Origin: JBPCIX01 sp051005875
GTDB lineage: Bacteria > Actinomycetota > CADDZG01 > JAHWKV01
Reading direction: 5' to 3'
Length of the DNA stretch: 64,000 nt
NCBI GenBank assembly: GCA_051005875.1
Contig: JBPCIX010000021.1
Coordinates: forward strand, 1-64,000
In this document: piece by piece, positions 16,275 to 26,156 of the stretch
Layout of the letters: every line of letters begins with the position of its first letter
How positions within the stretch are numbered: the stretch's first letter is position 1
Position numbers and translations under genes: made by a program
The notes under the pieces: generated by a model
Databases searched by the model: none
Told to the model about the DNA's origin: nothing
Seen by the model: only the letters and a program-made list of their open reading frames with translations

Positions 16275-19200
16275 TTGAGGTATCGCGGGGCACGGTCTGT
16301 GCGCCTGGCGTGGGTGTTGTTGGCCGTGGGGGCATTGTTGCTACCGCTCTCGCAGCCGGGAGCGGGCGCCGGGCCATCCAAGCCGGACGGACACAGGGAT
16401 CACGTTCATAAGGCTTCGTCGACGGCCGGAAGCCCAAAACCTTCCGGACATGAATCAGCCGAAGGGCTGCGCCTCGCCCAAACTAAGGGTGAATCTGTGG
16501 ATCCAGGGCCGGGCTGTAAATCCGGAGCTGTCGTGCGCAATTACAAGGTTGCCGCCATCGATGTTGACATCTCGATTAACCGGTTCCTGGACCACGATCC
16601 CCAGGGGCGCATGTACGTTCTGGAAAAAGAACTGCCCAGAGTTCGCCGGGAAGAGGCGCAAAATGCCGCTGCCCGCGAGGCCTCGGCCAGCGGCTTAGAG
16701 CCCGCCGTCACGGTCGGCCTGCAAGGCGACGCCATCCAGCCGCTAACGCTACGAGTCAATCAAGGCGAATGCCTGAGGATTCGCCTCAGAAACGCAATGA
16801 AGACCCAGCCGGCCAGTCTGCACCTCCACGGCGCCTCCTTGCGCGTCCGGGGCGCTGGACCGGCCATTGCCAACAACCCCGCAGCCACCGCGCGCCGCGG
16901 CCAGTCGGTGACCTATGAGTGGATGGTGGACCGAGCCGAGCCCGAGGGCACCCACTACTTCCACAGTCATGGAGATCTGCGTGAGCAAACCTCTCACGGG
17001 CTGTTCGGCGCCGTGATAGTTGAGCCCGCAGGGTCGAAGTGGCTCGATCCACTCGATCCTAAGGGCGAGCGCCCGCTTGAAAGCGGCTGGGCGGCCATCA
17101 TTCAAACCGGCAAGAAGGGCGGGAGCTTTCGCGAATTCGCACTCTACTACCACGAAATAGGCCACGAAAACTACCGCCTACTGGGCAAGGAAGGTGAGTT
17201 CGTCCCCCTTGTCGACACCCTTACCAACTCGTACAGGCCCGGCGCCAGGGCAATCAACTACCGCAGCGAGCCTTTCTCAAACCGGCTGGAATTGCAGAAC
17301 GCCATGATGGGCAAGTTTGACGAGGCAGTCGCCTACAGCTCGTACTCCTTCGGCGACCCTGCAACTCCTATCGGGAGAAGTTATCTCGGCGACGCGACCC
17401 GCCAGCGAGTAATTCACGGCGGCAGTGAGGTAGCTCACGTGCACCACGTTCATGGCGGTTCCATTCGCTGGCGGCGCCAGCCGGGGGCCGAACCGCCGGG
17501 GGCCTCAGGCCTGCAAAAACATCCTCCGCTGCTGCCGAAGGTATCCGAGCGAACTGATTCTCAAACGATTGAGCCTTCCGAGAGCTTCGACGTCCAAAAT
17601 GAGTGCGGAGCAGGAGGATGCCAGCAGAGCCCGGGCGACTTTTTGATTCATTGCCATGTCGCCCACCATTACTTTGCAGGCATGTGGGGGCTGTGGCGCG
17701 TTTACAACACTCTGCAAGATGGGCCGGCCTCGACCGACGGACTCCCACCCCTGGCTGAACTGCCAGACGCGCGCGCCAAACAACTGGCCGCCGTCGATTC
17801 GACGGGGCTGGTGGGAAAGACCATTGAATGGTCGGGAAACAAGCTTGTTGTCGATAAACCCGGCCTCGCCACCGTGGTTGAGGCGCAGCTGCCCCCGGCG
17901 GGCCGGGCGAAGGGCTACGACGCCTCGGTGCTCGATTGGACAAAGGAGGGCGAGCTTTATCTCAATGAACCCGACGCAACCCAGGCGTGGCCGGGTTACC
18001 GGCCCACAACTCCCGGCAGGCGCAGGCCCTTTCAGTTCGACCCCGCCACAGGCAAGCTTGCTTATCCTTTTTTGCGCCCCCAACTAGGCAAGCGGCCGCC
18101 GTTTCCTCCCGATCACAGCCCCGCGCCGTTTCTGGATCCGGTCATGAGCGGCCCCGGTCGCACTGAGCCACCGCCGCCTGGGTCGAACGGGCCTGCGAGT
18201 GTCTGCCCAACCGGCGCCCAGGTCAAGCCGTTCCAGCTTCAGGCGATCACGCTGCCCATTGCTCTCAATCAGAAGACCAAACTTGTTGATCCCAACGGCG
18301 AGATCTTCGTCCTTAAGGATCAGGAAGACGCAATCCGGGCGAACCCGGCCTTGCGTGCCCCGCTGACCATCAGGGCGAATGCAGCACAGGATTGTGTGGA
18401 CATATTGCTGAGAAGCGAGCTTGAGGATTCTCCGGAAAATAACGGCTTCGCCAAAGTTAATGTCCATATTCACTTTGTTCAGTTTGATGTTCAGGCATCG
18501 GACGGCGTAATAGCCGGGTACAACTACGAACAGTCGGTGCGGCCATTTGCTATAGAAGGTGAGAAACTCGCCACAACGACGCCCGCTGGATCCACATCAA
18601 TTGCTTTGACCTCGGCGGAGCGATTTCAGCCCGGCGTGCTTGTGGGGATAGGAATGGACCAGGGCGAAACCTTTGAAGCCGGGAAGGTCAAAGCGGTTGC
18701 GGACCGCTCGCTGATACTTGAATCGCCTCTTCAGCATCAGCACGCATCCGGCGAGTATGTGAGCACTGAGTTCATTAGGTCGCGCTGGTACCCCGACGTC
18801 CAGTTCGGCACCGCCTATTTCCACGACCACGTCAATGCGGTTTCGTCTTGGAAGCACGGGCTCTTCGGCGCGTTAATTTCCGAGCCCCCCGGTTCCTCTT
18901 ATCACGATCCCCACAGCGGATCCGAGGTCCGAAGCGGCGCCATAGCCGACATCAGAACCGTGGGCAAGGTTTCCGCCGATGTGAAAGGAAGCTTCCGCGA
19001 GATGGTTTTGTTTATCCAGGACGACAACCCGATAACCCAAACCGGGGCCGATACGGGCGGTTCCTTCAACCTGCGGGTCAGCCCAATCGCCGATGGCTCC
19101 GCCGACCCGGGCAACCTTTTTAGCAGCAAGTTGCAGGGAGACCCAGAAACCCCCTTGGTCGAGGCGTTCCTCGGAGATCCGATCGTCTTTCGAACCCTGG

Positions 19201-20648
19201 CGGCCGGATCGAACGAGGTGACCACCTTTCACATTGACGGCCATTGGTTCAGGGTTGAGCCGTTCAGCAAGACATCCCCCCCGACCGGGACGGTCCACCT
19301 GGGTATTTCCGAGCGTTACGACCTGATGGTTCCGCGGGCGGGGGGGCCGCAGGAGCGGTCGGGAGATTACCTTTACTACAGTGGAAGGGCGTCGAAGTTC
19401 AAAGCGGGCAATTGGGGGATTGTGCGAGTTCGCGACGCGAAGGATCCCTCCACCCTAAAGAAGTTGCCGGGCCGGTCACCCGCTCAGACGCCTGCGAGCT
19501 CTGTTTGTCCGACCTCGGCCCCCACCAAGCGCTTCGACGTGGCGGCGACGCACAGTGGCAAGGGCCTTCGATACGTTCTTAGCTCCGCCGCCGGGGCCAA
19601 GTCACCGGGGGCGCCCTTGGTCCTGCATGTGAATGTCGGCGACTGCATCAAGGTTGATCTGAACAACAAAACCGACGGCAAGGTTTCGTTTCACGCCGAT
19701 ATGCTGGCTTTCGACCCTGCCGATTCGGCCGGCGTGAACGCGGGCGTCAATCCGGACCAACTCGTCGAGGTCGGCGGCAAGAGGACATATACCTACTACG
19801 CCGATCCGCAGGTGGGCGAGACCACGGCGCTCATCCGCGACTGGGGAAACGTCTTAAAAAATCCTAAGCTCGGTCTTTACGGGGCCATCGTGGTTAGCCC
19901 CGCAGGAGCTACCTTTAGGACGCCGGCCACCGGCAAGAGTATCCCCGGCGGCGCGGGATGGGCGGTGGACGTTATCCCCCGCAAGGGTCGCCCTTACCGA
20001 GACCTCTCGCTGTTCATGCAAGACGAGGACGTCGCTATTGGATCCCACCGAATGCCTTATACGAGGGATGTAAAAGGTAATGCAACCATCAACTATTCTT
20101 CAGAGCCGATCGCGAAAAGGCTCGCCGACAACCCTGATCCGGCCTTGGCCTTCAGCACCAAGGCCCACGGCGTTCCCGCAACGCCGTTGCTCGAAGCGGT
20201 TGCGGGAGACCGAGTCAAGGTTCACGTTTTGGCGCCTTACAGCGAGCAGGCCCAAGTCTTTTCAATTGAAGGGCACCGTTGGGCGTTCGAGCCCGGCCGG
20301 GCCGGTTCAAATGAATTAAGTTCCGTAGCAATTGGCGGGCTCGAGGCAATTACCCTTGATATTCAAAGCGCCGGCGGTAAAGAAAAATCGGCCGGCGACT
20401 ACGTTTATGGAAACCATAGAGCGCCCTTCACTGAGGCCGGAATGTGGGGCATATTCCGCGTCCACGCCGCCGGAAGGCAGGGAAAATTAGAGGCCCTTCC
20501 AGGCTGCGATGAATCAGAGGTGAACGGGTGTGAGAGTAAAGTTTCGCCAATTACTTTGGTAACGATTGCTGCGGGCGCTGGGGTCTTGTTTCTCATCTTC
20601 GCCCGAATCCGGCGCATCGGCAGAAACCTAGCGCCCAACGGAACCTGA
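16275..20648 (+). CDS. Giant three-unit multicopper oxidase, cell-surface anchored
   Basis: 1457 residues: a signal/anchor segment (9-31), three tandem cupredoxin units beginning near Cys81, Cys644 and Cys1077, each opening with a related C-P-T-x-A-x-x-x-x-F block, and a C-terminal membrane helix (near 1425-1445) with a basic tail. Unit 1 has a full copper set: HLHG 183-186, HYFHSHGD 227-234, HVHHVHG 388-394 and HCHVAHHYFAGM 459-470. The type 1 Cys is 460, with His465 and Met470. Unit 2 keeps HIH 731-733, FHDH 849-852 and HIDGH 986-990 but no HCH. Unit 3 is mostly degenerate. The length and domain count recall MnxG-type manganese oxidases (family knowledge). Substrate unknown. Confidence 0.88.
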   Translation: MRYRGARSVRLAWVLLAVGALLLPLSQPGAGAGPSKPDGHRDHVHKASSTAGSPKPSGHESAEGLRLAQTKGESVDPGPGCKSGAVVRNYKVAAIDVDISINRFLDHDPQGRMYVLEKELPRVRREEAQNAAAREASASGLEPAVTVGLQGDAIQPLTLRVNQGECLRIRLRNAMKTQPASLHLHGASLRVRGAGPAIANNPAATARRGQSVTYEWMVDRAEPEGTHYFHSHGDLREQTSHGLFGAVIVEPAGSKWLDPLDPKGERPLESGWAAIIQTGKKGGSFREFALYYHEIGHENYRLLGKEGEFVPLVDTLTNSYRPGARAINYRSEPFSNRLELQNAMMGKFDEAVAYSSYSFGDPATPIGRSYLGDATRQRVIHGGSEVAHVHHVHGGSIRWRRQPGAEPPGASGLQKHPPLLPKVSERTDSQTIEPSESFDVQNECGAGGCQQSPGDFLIHCHVAHHYFAGMWGLWRVYNTLQDGPASTDGLPPLAELPDARAKQLAAVDSTGLVGKTIEWSGNKLVVDKPGLATVVEAQLPPAGRAKGYDASVLDWTKEGELYLNEPDATQAWPGYRPTTPGRRRPFQFDPATGKLAYPFLRPQLGKRPPFPPDHSPAPFLDPVMSGPGRTEPPPPGSNGPASVCPTGAQVKPFQLQAITLPIALNQKTKLVDPNGEIFVLKDQEDAIRANPALRAPLTIRANAAQDCVDILLRSELEDSPENNGFAKVNVHIHFVQFDVQASDGVIAGYNYEQSVRPFAIEGEKLATTTPAGSTSIALTSAERFQPGVLVGIGMDQGETFEAGKVKAVADRSLILESPLQHQHASGEYVSTEFIRSRWYPDVQFGTAYFHDHVNAVSSWKHGLFGALISEPPGSSYHDPHSGSEVRSGAIADIRTVGKVSADVKGSFREMVLFIQDDNPITQTGADTGGSFNLRVSPIADGSADPGNLFSSKLQGDPETPLVEAFLGDPIVFRTLAAGSNEVTTFHIDGHWFRVEPFSKTSPPTGTVHLGISERYDLMVPRAGGPQERSGDYLYYSGRASKFKAGNWGIVRVRDAKDPSTLKKLPGRSPAQTPASSVCPTSAPTKRFDVAATHSGKGLRYVLSSAAGAKSPGAPLVLHVNVGDCIKVDLNNKTDGKVSFHADMLAFDPADSAGVNAGVNPDQLVEVGGKRTYTYYADPQVGETTALIRDWGNVLKNPKLGLYGAIVVSPAGATFRTPATGKSIPGGAGWAVDVIPRKGRPYRDLSLFMQDEDVAIGSHRMPYTRDVKGNATINYSSEPIAKRLADNPDPALAFSTKAHGVPATPLLEAVAGDRVKVHVLAPYSEQAQVFSIEGHRWAFEPGRAGSNELSSVAIGGLEAITLDIQSAGGKEKSAGDYVYGNHRAPFTEAGMWGIFRVHAAGRQGKLEALPGCDESEVNGCESKVSPITLVTIAAGAGVLFLIFARIRRIGRNLAPNGT

Positions 20649-20658
20649 CCGTCTAAAC

Positions 20659-21039
20659 CTAACCGTCTAAGGGATGGCCGATCAGCGCGCCGACGCGATC
20701 CATCAACTTGGTCGGCTCGAAGGGTTTCGGGAAAACGTTTTCGTCGCCCAACTGATCCTTCAACCGGTCTAGGGCTTCATAACGCCCACTGACGATCAAC
20801 ACGGGTATTTGGCTCAGCTCAGGGTCGGTCTGCAACTGACGCAAGACTTTCTCGCCATCGAGGTCCGGCATCATGAGATCGAGGATCATCAAGTCGGGCT
20901 GATCGCTTTCGGCCTTGACCAAACCATCAAAGCCATCCACAGCCTCGATGATTTCGTACCCTTCGCCCTCGAGAAGAACGTGAATCAACTCCCGAACCGA
21001 AGAATTGTCCTCAACTAAAAGCACCTTCTTGGACAGCAT
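20659..21039 (-). CDS. Stand-alone receiver-domain response regulator (CheY-like)
   Basis: 126 residues: one receiver domain without an output. Acidic pocket VEDN, phosphorylated Asp in LILDLMMPDLDG, the conserved Ser in LIVSGR and Lys in FPKPFEP are all present. Ten bases separate its stop from the stop of the multicopper oxidase (convergent genes). With no output domain, it probably regulates through a partner or kinase not in this window. Confidence 0.9.
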   Translation of the reverse strand: MLSKKVLLVEDNSSVRELIHVLLEGEGYEIIEAVDGFDGLVKAESDQPDLMILDLMMPDLDGEKVLRQLQTDPELSQIPVLIVSGRYEALDRLKDQLGDENVFPKPFEPTKLMDRVGALIGHPLDG

Positions 21040-21175
21040 CCGACTAGAAGCGTATCCGATTCACGCTAGCGGGGAGGCCGTGGAGCGAGAATGAAAAAAG
21101 GCAAGTTTTTTATTATGCCCAGAGCGGCCTTTATCCAAACATCTCAAAACATCGCGTAGTAATGTTCTACCCCCT

Positions 21176-22417
21176 ATGAATCATGCGTCGAAGTTGGTCT
21201 TTGCCCGCGGCCGAGTCTGGATGGCGCTCGCTCGCGCCGCCCTCGTGGCACTAGCGGTTTTAGCCGGCACCGGCTCGGCCTGGGCCCAGGAGACTGCAGT
21301 CCTTCCGGGACAAGGTTTTTCCCAGGGCGCGCCCGCTCGCAATACCCAGCCCCTCGTTGTGGCCGCGGGCTCGCCTAGATTCGATTCAGCGGCGGGAATC
21401 CTTTTCGATCAAGGCTCCGGCAAGATTTTATGGCAGCGGAGCGGCGAACAATTGCGGGCGCCTGCCAGCGTTACCAAAATCCTGACGGCTCTCGTTGTCC
21501 TTGAAAACGCCGATCTCAATGCGCCGGTCACAATTTCCCCGCAGGCCCGAGCCGCCCCCGGCGGCCGCATTTATGTCGAGGCGGGCTGGACCTTAACCGT
21601 AAAAGATCTTCTATATGGGCTACTACTCAGCTCCGGCAACGACGCCGCGGTTGCGTTGGCCGAGAAAGTAAGCCCCGACGGTACGCTCGCCGGATTCATG
21701 GCCATGGCCAACAAGCGAGCCGCGGAATTAGGGGCAACCCGGACCCACTTCGTAAATCCACACGGGTACGATCAACCCGGACACGTGACGACGGCACGTG
21801 ACCTTGCCCTCATCACCGCGACGGCACTGAAGAATCCGACCTTCGCTGAAATTGTGGGGACGAGGCAGTACCGGCTGACCTGGAGCAATGGGGTTCCACA
21901 CACCTTCACCAACCACAACAAAATGCTAACGCGTTACCCCGGTACCGTCGGAGTCAAAACCGGTTATACGAATCAGGCTCGGCATACCCTCGTTTCGGCT
22001 GTGAACCGCAATGGCTCGACCCTGGTAGCGGTTACGCTGGGGTCGCCCGTCCAGTACACGGATTCCACTTCTTTGTTCGACTGGGGCTTTACACACCTAA
22101 ACTCTTTGCGGGCGAGTTCAACCGACACCCTGGGTCAAAAAGCAGCGCCGGCGGTGCCCGAGCTAACCACTCCCCTCGGCTTCATCGACAGGGCCCTGCA
22201 AACACTACTGGGACCCAAGCCTTCTTCCTCAGGCCCGCCTAAACTTTCAATTCTTTTTCTTGCCATCGGCGTTCCAATGGCAGGAGGTGGCGCCTTCATT
22301 GCCGCAGGAAGGACCCGCACCCAGCGCAACTGGCTGAGTCGGAAACCACAGCCGAGCAGCGCAACTGTCGACTTTGAGCCTCCCCAAAGCGAAGCTATTC
22401 CCTACGTATCGAGGTAG
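21176..22417 (+). CDS. D-alanyl-D-alanine carboxypeptidase (DacA/PBP5-like)
   Basis: Trims the terminal D-Ala from peptidoglycan stem peptides. The 413 residues hold a signal peptide ending near Ala37, SxxK as SVTK at 98-101, SGN at 153-155 and KTG at 261-263, the S11 catalytic triad. A C-terminal membrane helix (about 356-378) and short basic tail (RTRTQRNWLSRKP) anchor it to the membrane. It is the first cell-wall gene of the 21-26 kb group. Confidence 0.95.
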   Translation: MNHASKLVFARGRVWMALARAALVALAVLAGTGSAWAQETAVLPGQGFSQGAPARNTQPLVVAAGSPRFDSAAGILFDQGSGKILWQRSGEQLRAPASVTKILTALVVLENADLNAPVTISPQARAAPGGRIYVEAGWTLTVKDLLYGLLLSSGNDAAVALAEKVSPDGTLAGFMAMANKRAAELGATRTHFVNPHGYDQPGHVTTARDLALITATALKNPTFAEIVGTRQYRLTWSNGVPHTFTNHNKMLTRYPGTVGVKTGYTNQARHTLVSAVNRNGSTLVAVTLGSPVQYTDSTSLFDWGFTHLNSLRASSTDTLGQKAAPAVPELTTPLGFIDRALQTLLGPKPSSSGPPKLSILFLAIGVPMAGGGAFIAAGRTRTQRNWLSRKPQPSSATVDFEPPQSEAIPYVSR

Positions 22418-22461
22418 TTAGGGCACTTAGTCGTTTGGACCCGGGGGGGCTTGTGGGCCCA

Positions 22462-24237
22462 TCAAGATACGTAGAGAGTTGCCTCACGGCCTTTGCGAAC
22501 AGTCGCTCCCGGCAGGGGGTCTTGAGCCAATACCTTGTTGCCACCGCATGTCGCCTCTCCGCCCCCGGACGACGTGACTTTTACCGCCAGCCCCTGCGCT
22601 GCGAGCACCCCCCGTGCTTCGGAACACGCCTTGCCTTTTAAGTCCGGCATTGCAACGGGCTGCGGGCCTTTGCTCACCGAGAGGCGGACATCGGTACCCT
22701 GCAGCGCCATTTCGCCGGACTTGGGCGCTTGAAAAACCACCTGGCCGGCCGGGGCATCGCTGAAAGCGTCCTGCCGAGAAACGGTGAACCCTTTTTGGAC
22801 CAGGGCGGCCGAAGCCTCGTCATACTTTTTGCCGACGGTCTCGGGTAGGGGAAGATTTTCAGGCCCGCTCGAAACCACCAGGTTGACGGGGTCGTCGCGG
22901 CGAACCCTGCCGGGCTTGGGTGTCTGGTCAAGCACAATTCCCGCCGCCTGCCGGTCGTGGCGCTCCTCAATTTTGCCAAGGGACAGCCCGCTTGCAGAAA
23001 TCTGACGCTTCGCGGCGTTTAGGTCCAGGCCGGTCACCGAGGGAGCATCAGTAAGTTGCGGGCCCGCGCTCACAACAACCTTCACCTTGCCATCCTTCAA
23101 TACCCAACCGCCCTGTCCCGGGCTCGTCTTGATCACCGACCCCTTGGGGGCGTCTGAAAAACTTTCAGCGAAAACGGGAGTCAGCCTGCTATTTACAAGT
23201 GTTTTGCTCGCCACGTTTCGGGGCAAACCGGCTATATCGGGGACCAGAGCCGGCCGGAAGAAAAAGCCGGCAGCCCCCAAACCGACTGCCAGCAGCAGGA
23301 GCACGGCACGGCGGAAGGATCGTTTGCGCTTTTTTTGCTCCACCATCACCGTTGCCAGGGTGTCGGGCGATACATCTCCGGTGACCTCGCCCGTTAGGTC
23401 TGCAAGCGGAGGGGAACCCGGCAACGAAGCGCCGGCTGATATCAATTCCCTTCGCATCTCGGACGCCGAAGGGTATCGGTCCTTGGCCTCAGGCGCAGTC
23501 GCCCGCAGAATTATTGGATCCAAAGACGCGGTGCCGGGCTCCTGAATAGACGGCGCCGGCACCCGGTCGGTCAGGTGCTGGTGCAAGATGCTGACGGCAT
23601 CGCCTTCATATGGCATCGAGCCGGTCAAAAGTTCGTAGAACACGCAGCCGGCCGAGTAAAGATCGGTCCGGCCGTCAATTTCGGCCCCCTTGGCCTGCTC
23701 GGGCGCCGCGTATGCGACGGTTCCCATCAGGCTGCCTGTTAATCCCGCGGCCTCGACCAGCCGGGCAATTCCGAAATCGGTAACCTTTACGGTGCCGTCG
23801 ACGGCTACCAGGATGTTCTCGGGCTTTATATCCCGGTGAACCAGTCCCTTGTCGTGCGCGGCGGCAAGGCCTGCCAAAATTTGGACCATCGCGTCGCATG
23901 CCTGCGCGGGCTCGAGGGGGCCGGCAGCGAGGATCTGACGAAGAGTGCGGCCCCGCACGTACTCCATGACCATGTAATAAGCGTCGTCTTCCTCGCCCCA
24001 ATCGTGTACTTGCACGACATTCGGGTGAGAAACGCGCGCCGTGGCCTGGGCCTCAGCCCGGAAGCGTTCGACAACTCCGGGCTGGAGATGCATCCCAACC
24101 GGCAGAACCTTTAAGGCTACTGTCCGACCCAGCGTTGAGTCGCGGGCCCGAAGCACTTCGCCCATACCGCCCGAGCCAATTCGCCCGGTTATGACGTATC
24201 GGTCGCCAAAAGACTGTCTCGCCTCCATCGTTTTCAT
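22462..24237 (-). CDS. PASTA-domain Ser/Thr protein kinase (PknB-like)
   Basis: Eukaryotic-type kinase sensing cell-wall fragments. The kinase domain is at 14-270: glycine loop GSGGMGEV, Lys43, HRDIKPEN with Asp136, DFG Asp154. One membrane helix follows (310-327). Four PASTA repeats (about 332-393, 397-459, 461-526, 528-591) face outside and bind muropeptides or beta-lactams by family knowledge. ATG 24237 is just 2 bases after the coiled-coil lipoprotein stop, so they form one operon. It is likely the main wall-sensing kinase here. Confidence 0.96.
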   Translation of the reverse strand: MKTMEARQSFGDRYVITGRIGSGGMGEVLRARDSTLGRTVALKVLPVGMHLQPGVVERFRAEAQATARVSHPNVVQVHDWGEEDDAYYMVMEYVRGRTLRQILAAGPLEPAQACDAMVQILAGLAAAHDKGLVHRDIKPENILVAVDGTVKVTDFGIARLVEAAGLTGSLMGTVAYAAPEQAKGAEIDGRTDLYSAGCVFYELLTGSMPYEGDAVSILHQHLTDRVPAPSIQEPGTASLDPIILRATAPEAKDRYPSASEMRRELISAGASLPGSPPLADLTGEVTGDVSPDTLATVMVEQKKRKRSFRRAVLLLLAVGLGAAGFFFRPALVPDIAGLPRNVASKTLVNSRLTPVFAESFSDAPKGSVIKTSPGQGGWVLKDGKVKVVVSAGPQLTDAPSVTGLDLNAAKRQISASGLSLGKIEERHDRQAAGIVLDQTPKPGRVRRDDPVNLVVSSGPENLPLPETVGKKYDEASAALVQKGFTVSRQDAFSDAPAGQVVFQAPKSGEMALQGTDVRLSVSKGPQPVAMPDLKGKACSEARGVLAAQGLAVKVTSSGGGEATCGGNKVLAQDPLPGATVRKGREATLYVS

Positions 24238-24239
24238 AC

Positions 24240-24716
24240 TTATCCGCCGCTGTGATATTTGCGCAAGTGATCGTCGTAACGAGTTTGCAAGAGGGATGAT
24301 TTTTGCTCGACGGCCCCGATCCTTCCACTAAACGAGTCCACCTTGGTTGAAAGGGCCGACACCTTGGAGCTTAAATCGTCGGCCTTCTTCTTCAAATCGG
24401 CAGTCGCGCTCGTCGAGGAATTAACCTTGCCGTCGAAGTCTTCGACCTTGGCTTTTAGATCGGTCAGATCGCTTTGCAGGGTGGTGACCTGTCCCGACAT
24501 TCCTTTTTCTTTGGTTTCGACCGCCGCCACCCGGCTTGCAACGCCGGCCACCTCGCCAACGGACGTCTCGACTTTACGAAGCCGCACATCGGTTCCGTCG
24601 GACCGGGCGCAAGCGCCCAGCACGGCTAAAGCGACGATCGGACCCAGCACCATGCACGTGCGACGTAGTTTCAACTTCAATCCAATCAACCTAGACACCT
24701 CCACCTTTTCGACCAT
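24240..24716 (-). CDS. Coiled-coil lipoprotein upstream of the PASTA kinase
   Basis: 158 residues. A long hydrophobic segment ends in LAVLGAC, a lipobox, after a basic stretch (KLKLRRT). The mature part is a heptad-like coiled coil rich in Ser, Val, Lys and Asp. I do not recognise the family. The operon link to the kinase suggests an outer-face partner in wall sensing. An upstream ATG at 24716 is used; a shorter start just before the hydrophobic segment would also fit. Confidence 0.6.
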   Translation of the reverse strand: MVEKVEVSRLIGLKLKLRRTCMVLGPIVALAVLGACARSDGTDVRLRKVETSVGEVAGVASRVAAVETKEKGMSGQVTTLQSDLTDLKAKVEDFDGKVNSSTSATADLKKKADDLSSKVSALSTKVDSFSGRIGAVEQKSSLLQTRYDDHLRKYHSGG

Positions 24717-24797
24717 CTGATGATTAAGGTACCGTCTTGCCTGCGAATAATTGCGGATATTGCAGCGTGGAAGGTTCGGGGCTCCTAGCGTGGTGTC

Positions 24798-25880
24798 CTA
24801 TTTGTTGAAGCGGTCTCTAAGAGCCATAACGGAATTCACGTACCGCTGAGTGCCTGGAGAAACTCCATTTTGCCAGACCGAACGCAGACCCTGGAAATAT
24901 CCAGCCACTGCGGTCCGCTCGTCACCCCCGGTCTTAGAAAGGTAATAAGCAAAGAAGCGAATTCCGGCCTTCACGTTTTGTTCCCTGTCGTTAAGGTTGA
25001 CCGGCTCCTTCAGCAGCTGCCGTGAGATGAATTCTCCGGTCTGGGGCATCACCTGCATAATGCCGATTGCACCCGCCGAGCTGACGACATGTTGCTTCCA
25101 GCCAGATTCCTGCCAGGCCAAACCCTTCATTAGGGCCGGCTGGACGCCGTACTTTTCGCTGTATAACTGGATGAGGTCTTCCACGCCGGCAGGCAGCGCA
25201 GAAGGAACGGTCGTTACCGGGGGCTTCGCAGGGAGAGCCGGCGGAAGAACCGGAACCGGGATGCTTGCCGCCGGGGGTATAACCGGGGGCGCGGCTTGCG
25301 GCGGGGCGCCAGCCACCTTTAGTACCGCGGGGGCGGGAACATTCAGCATTTGCCCGACCCTGACAAGGCTTGGATTCTTAATTTGATTAAGAGCCACCAG
25401 GTTTTGCACCGTGGTGCGATATCTGGAGGCAATCCGAGTCAAGTTTTCACCCGGGGCCACCCGGTGCTGAATCGTCCCCTGCGCCGGTCCGGCCAACCCT
25501 ACCGGGGTCACCGGCGGTACGCCGCCGGGTATCTGCAAAAGACGTCCAACGCGGATTAGGTTGACGTTGCGGATACCGTTTGCTGCGGCAATAGCCCTCA
25601 TGCTGACGCCATACTTGCTAGCAATTTTTGACAGGCTGTCACCCCGGGCCACCGTATATGCGGCATCGGCAAGGCCCGACAGGCCTAAAACCACTACTAG
25701 ACCTAAAGCCCCAGCTTTGTGCCAAACCTTGCTATGTCCAACCTTGCCTTCAAGTGCTAACTGGCCTTCAAGTGCTAACTGGCCTTCAAGTGCTAACTGC
25801 TCTACCCGGCGCGGCCGAGAACGTGAGACCCCTCTGCTGACATAACTCAAGCCGGAGCCAAGCATGTCGTTTTCAGTCAT
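24798..25880 (-). CDS. LysM-domain lytic transglycosylase
   Basis: 360 residues. A tandem LALEGQ repeat (residues about 25-45), a hydrophobic segment (near 55-70) that acts as signal/anchor, then two LysM domains (about 72-116, 136-180) beginning YTVARGDSLSKIASKYGV and HRVAPGENLTRIASRY bind glycan strands. A proline-rich linker leads to an SLT domain with the catalytic Glu in WQESGW and the GIMQVMPQTG motif. It cleaves peptidoglycan and probably works with the neighbouring carboxypeptidase and kinase. Confidence 0.94.
   Translation of the reverse strand: MTENDMLGSGLSYVSRGVSRSRPRRVEQLALEGQLALEGQLALEGKVGHSKVWHKAGALGLVVVLGLSGLADAAYTVARGDSLSKIASKYGVSMRAIAAANGIRNVNLIRVGRLLQIPGGVPPVTPVGLAGPAQGTIQHRVAPGENLTRIASRYRTTVQNLVALNQIKNPSLVRVGQMLNVPAPAVLKVAGAPPQAAPPVIPPAASIPVPVLPPALPAKPPVTTVPSALPAGVEDLIQLYSEKYGVQPALMKGLAWQESGWKQHVVSSAGAIGIMQVMPQTGEFISRQLLKEPVNLNDREQNVKAGIRFFAYYLSKTGGDERTAVAGYFQGLRSVWQNGVSPGTQRYVNSVMALRDRFNK
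25747..25799 (-). repeat. In-frame 18-bp tandem repeat in the transglycosylase gene
   Basis: Three copies of CCTTCAAGTGCTAACTGG (plus-strand reading; the third differs in one end base) encode three tandem Leu-Ala-Leu-Glu-Gly-Gln/Lys motifs in the N-terminal cytoplasmic segment. The period of exactly six codons means copy-number changes would not break the frame. Confidence 0.9.
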
Positions 25881-26156
25881 GCTTTTCTCCGTTCATTAAA
25901 TTGTGGCGGCAACCTCGTTTACACTACGGTCGCCAGCCTGTATCGTCACACAGGCCACCGAGCTTAACAACTCTTTGCAAAACTAACAAGCTCTGATTGA
26001 GATTGATTGAGCTAAAGCTAACGTTTAGGTTTAGCTTTCTCGCCTGGCTTGAGGGGCAGCTCCGGCCACTAAGTACCCGTCAACCGCAGCTTGTTGACAG
26101 CTTCGGGTTATTACTTCACACTAGGTTTATCCGTTTTTGCTATGGAGCTTAGGTAA

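Noticed and set aside
26014..26038. Inverted repeat AAAGCTAA/TTAGCTTT upstream of ilvB
   Set aside because: Eight base pairs with a 9-base loop but no T-run or gene context; could be an operator, too weak to call.
25881..26156. c-di-AMP riboswitch upstream of the LysM transglycosylase
   Set aside because: The region lacks the GGGGNANCC core that such riboswitches need.
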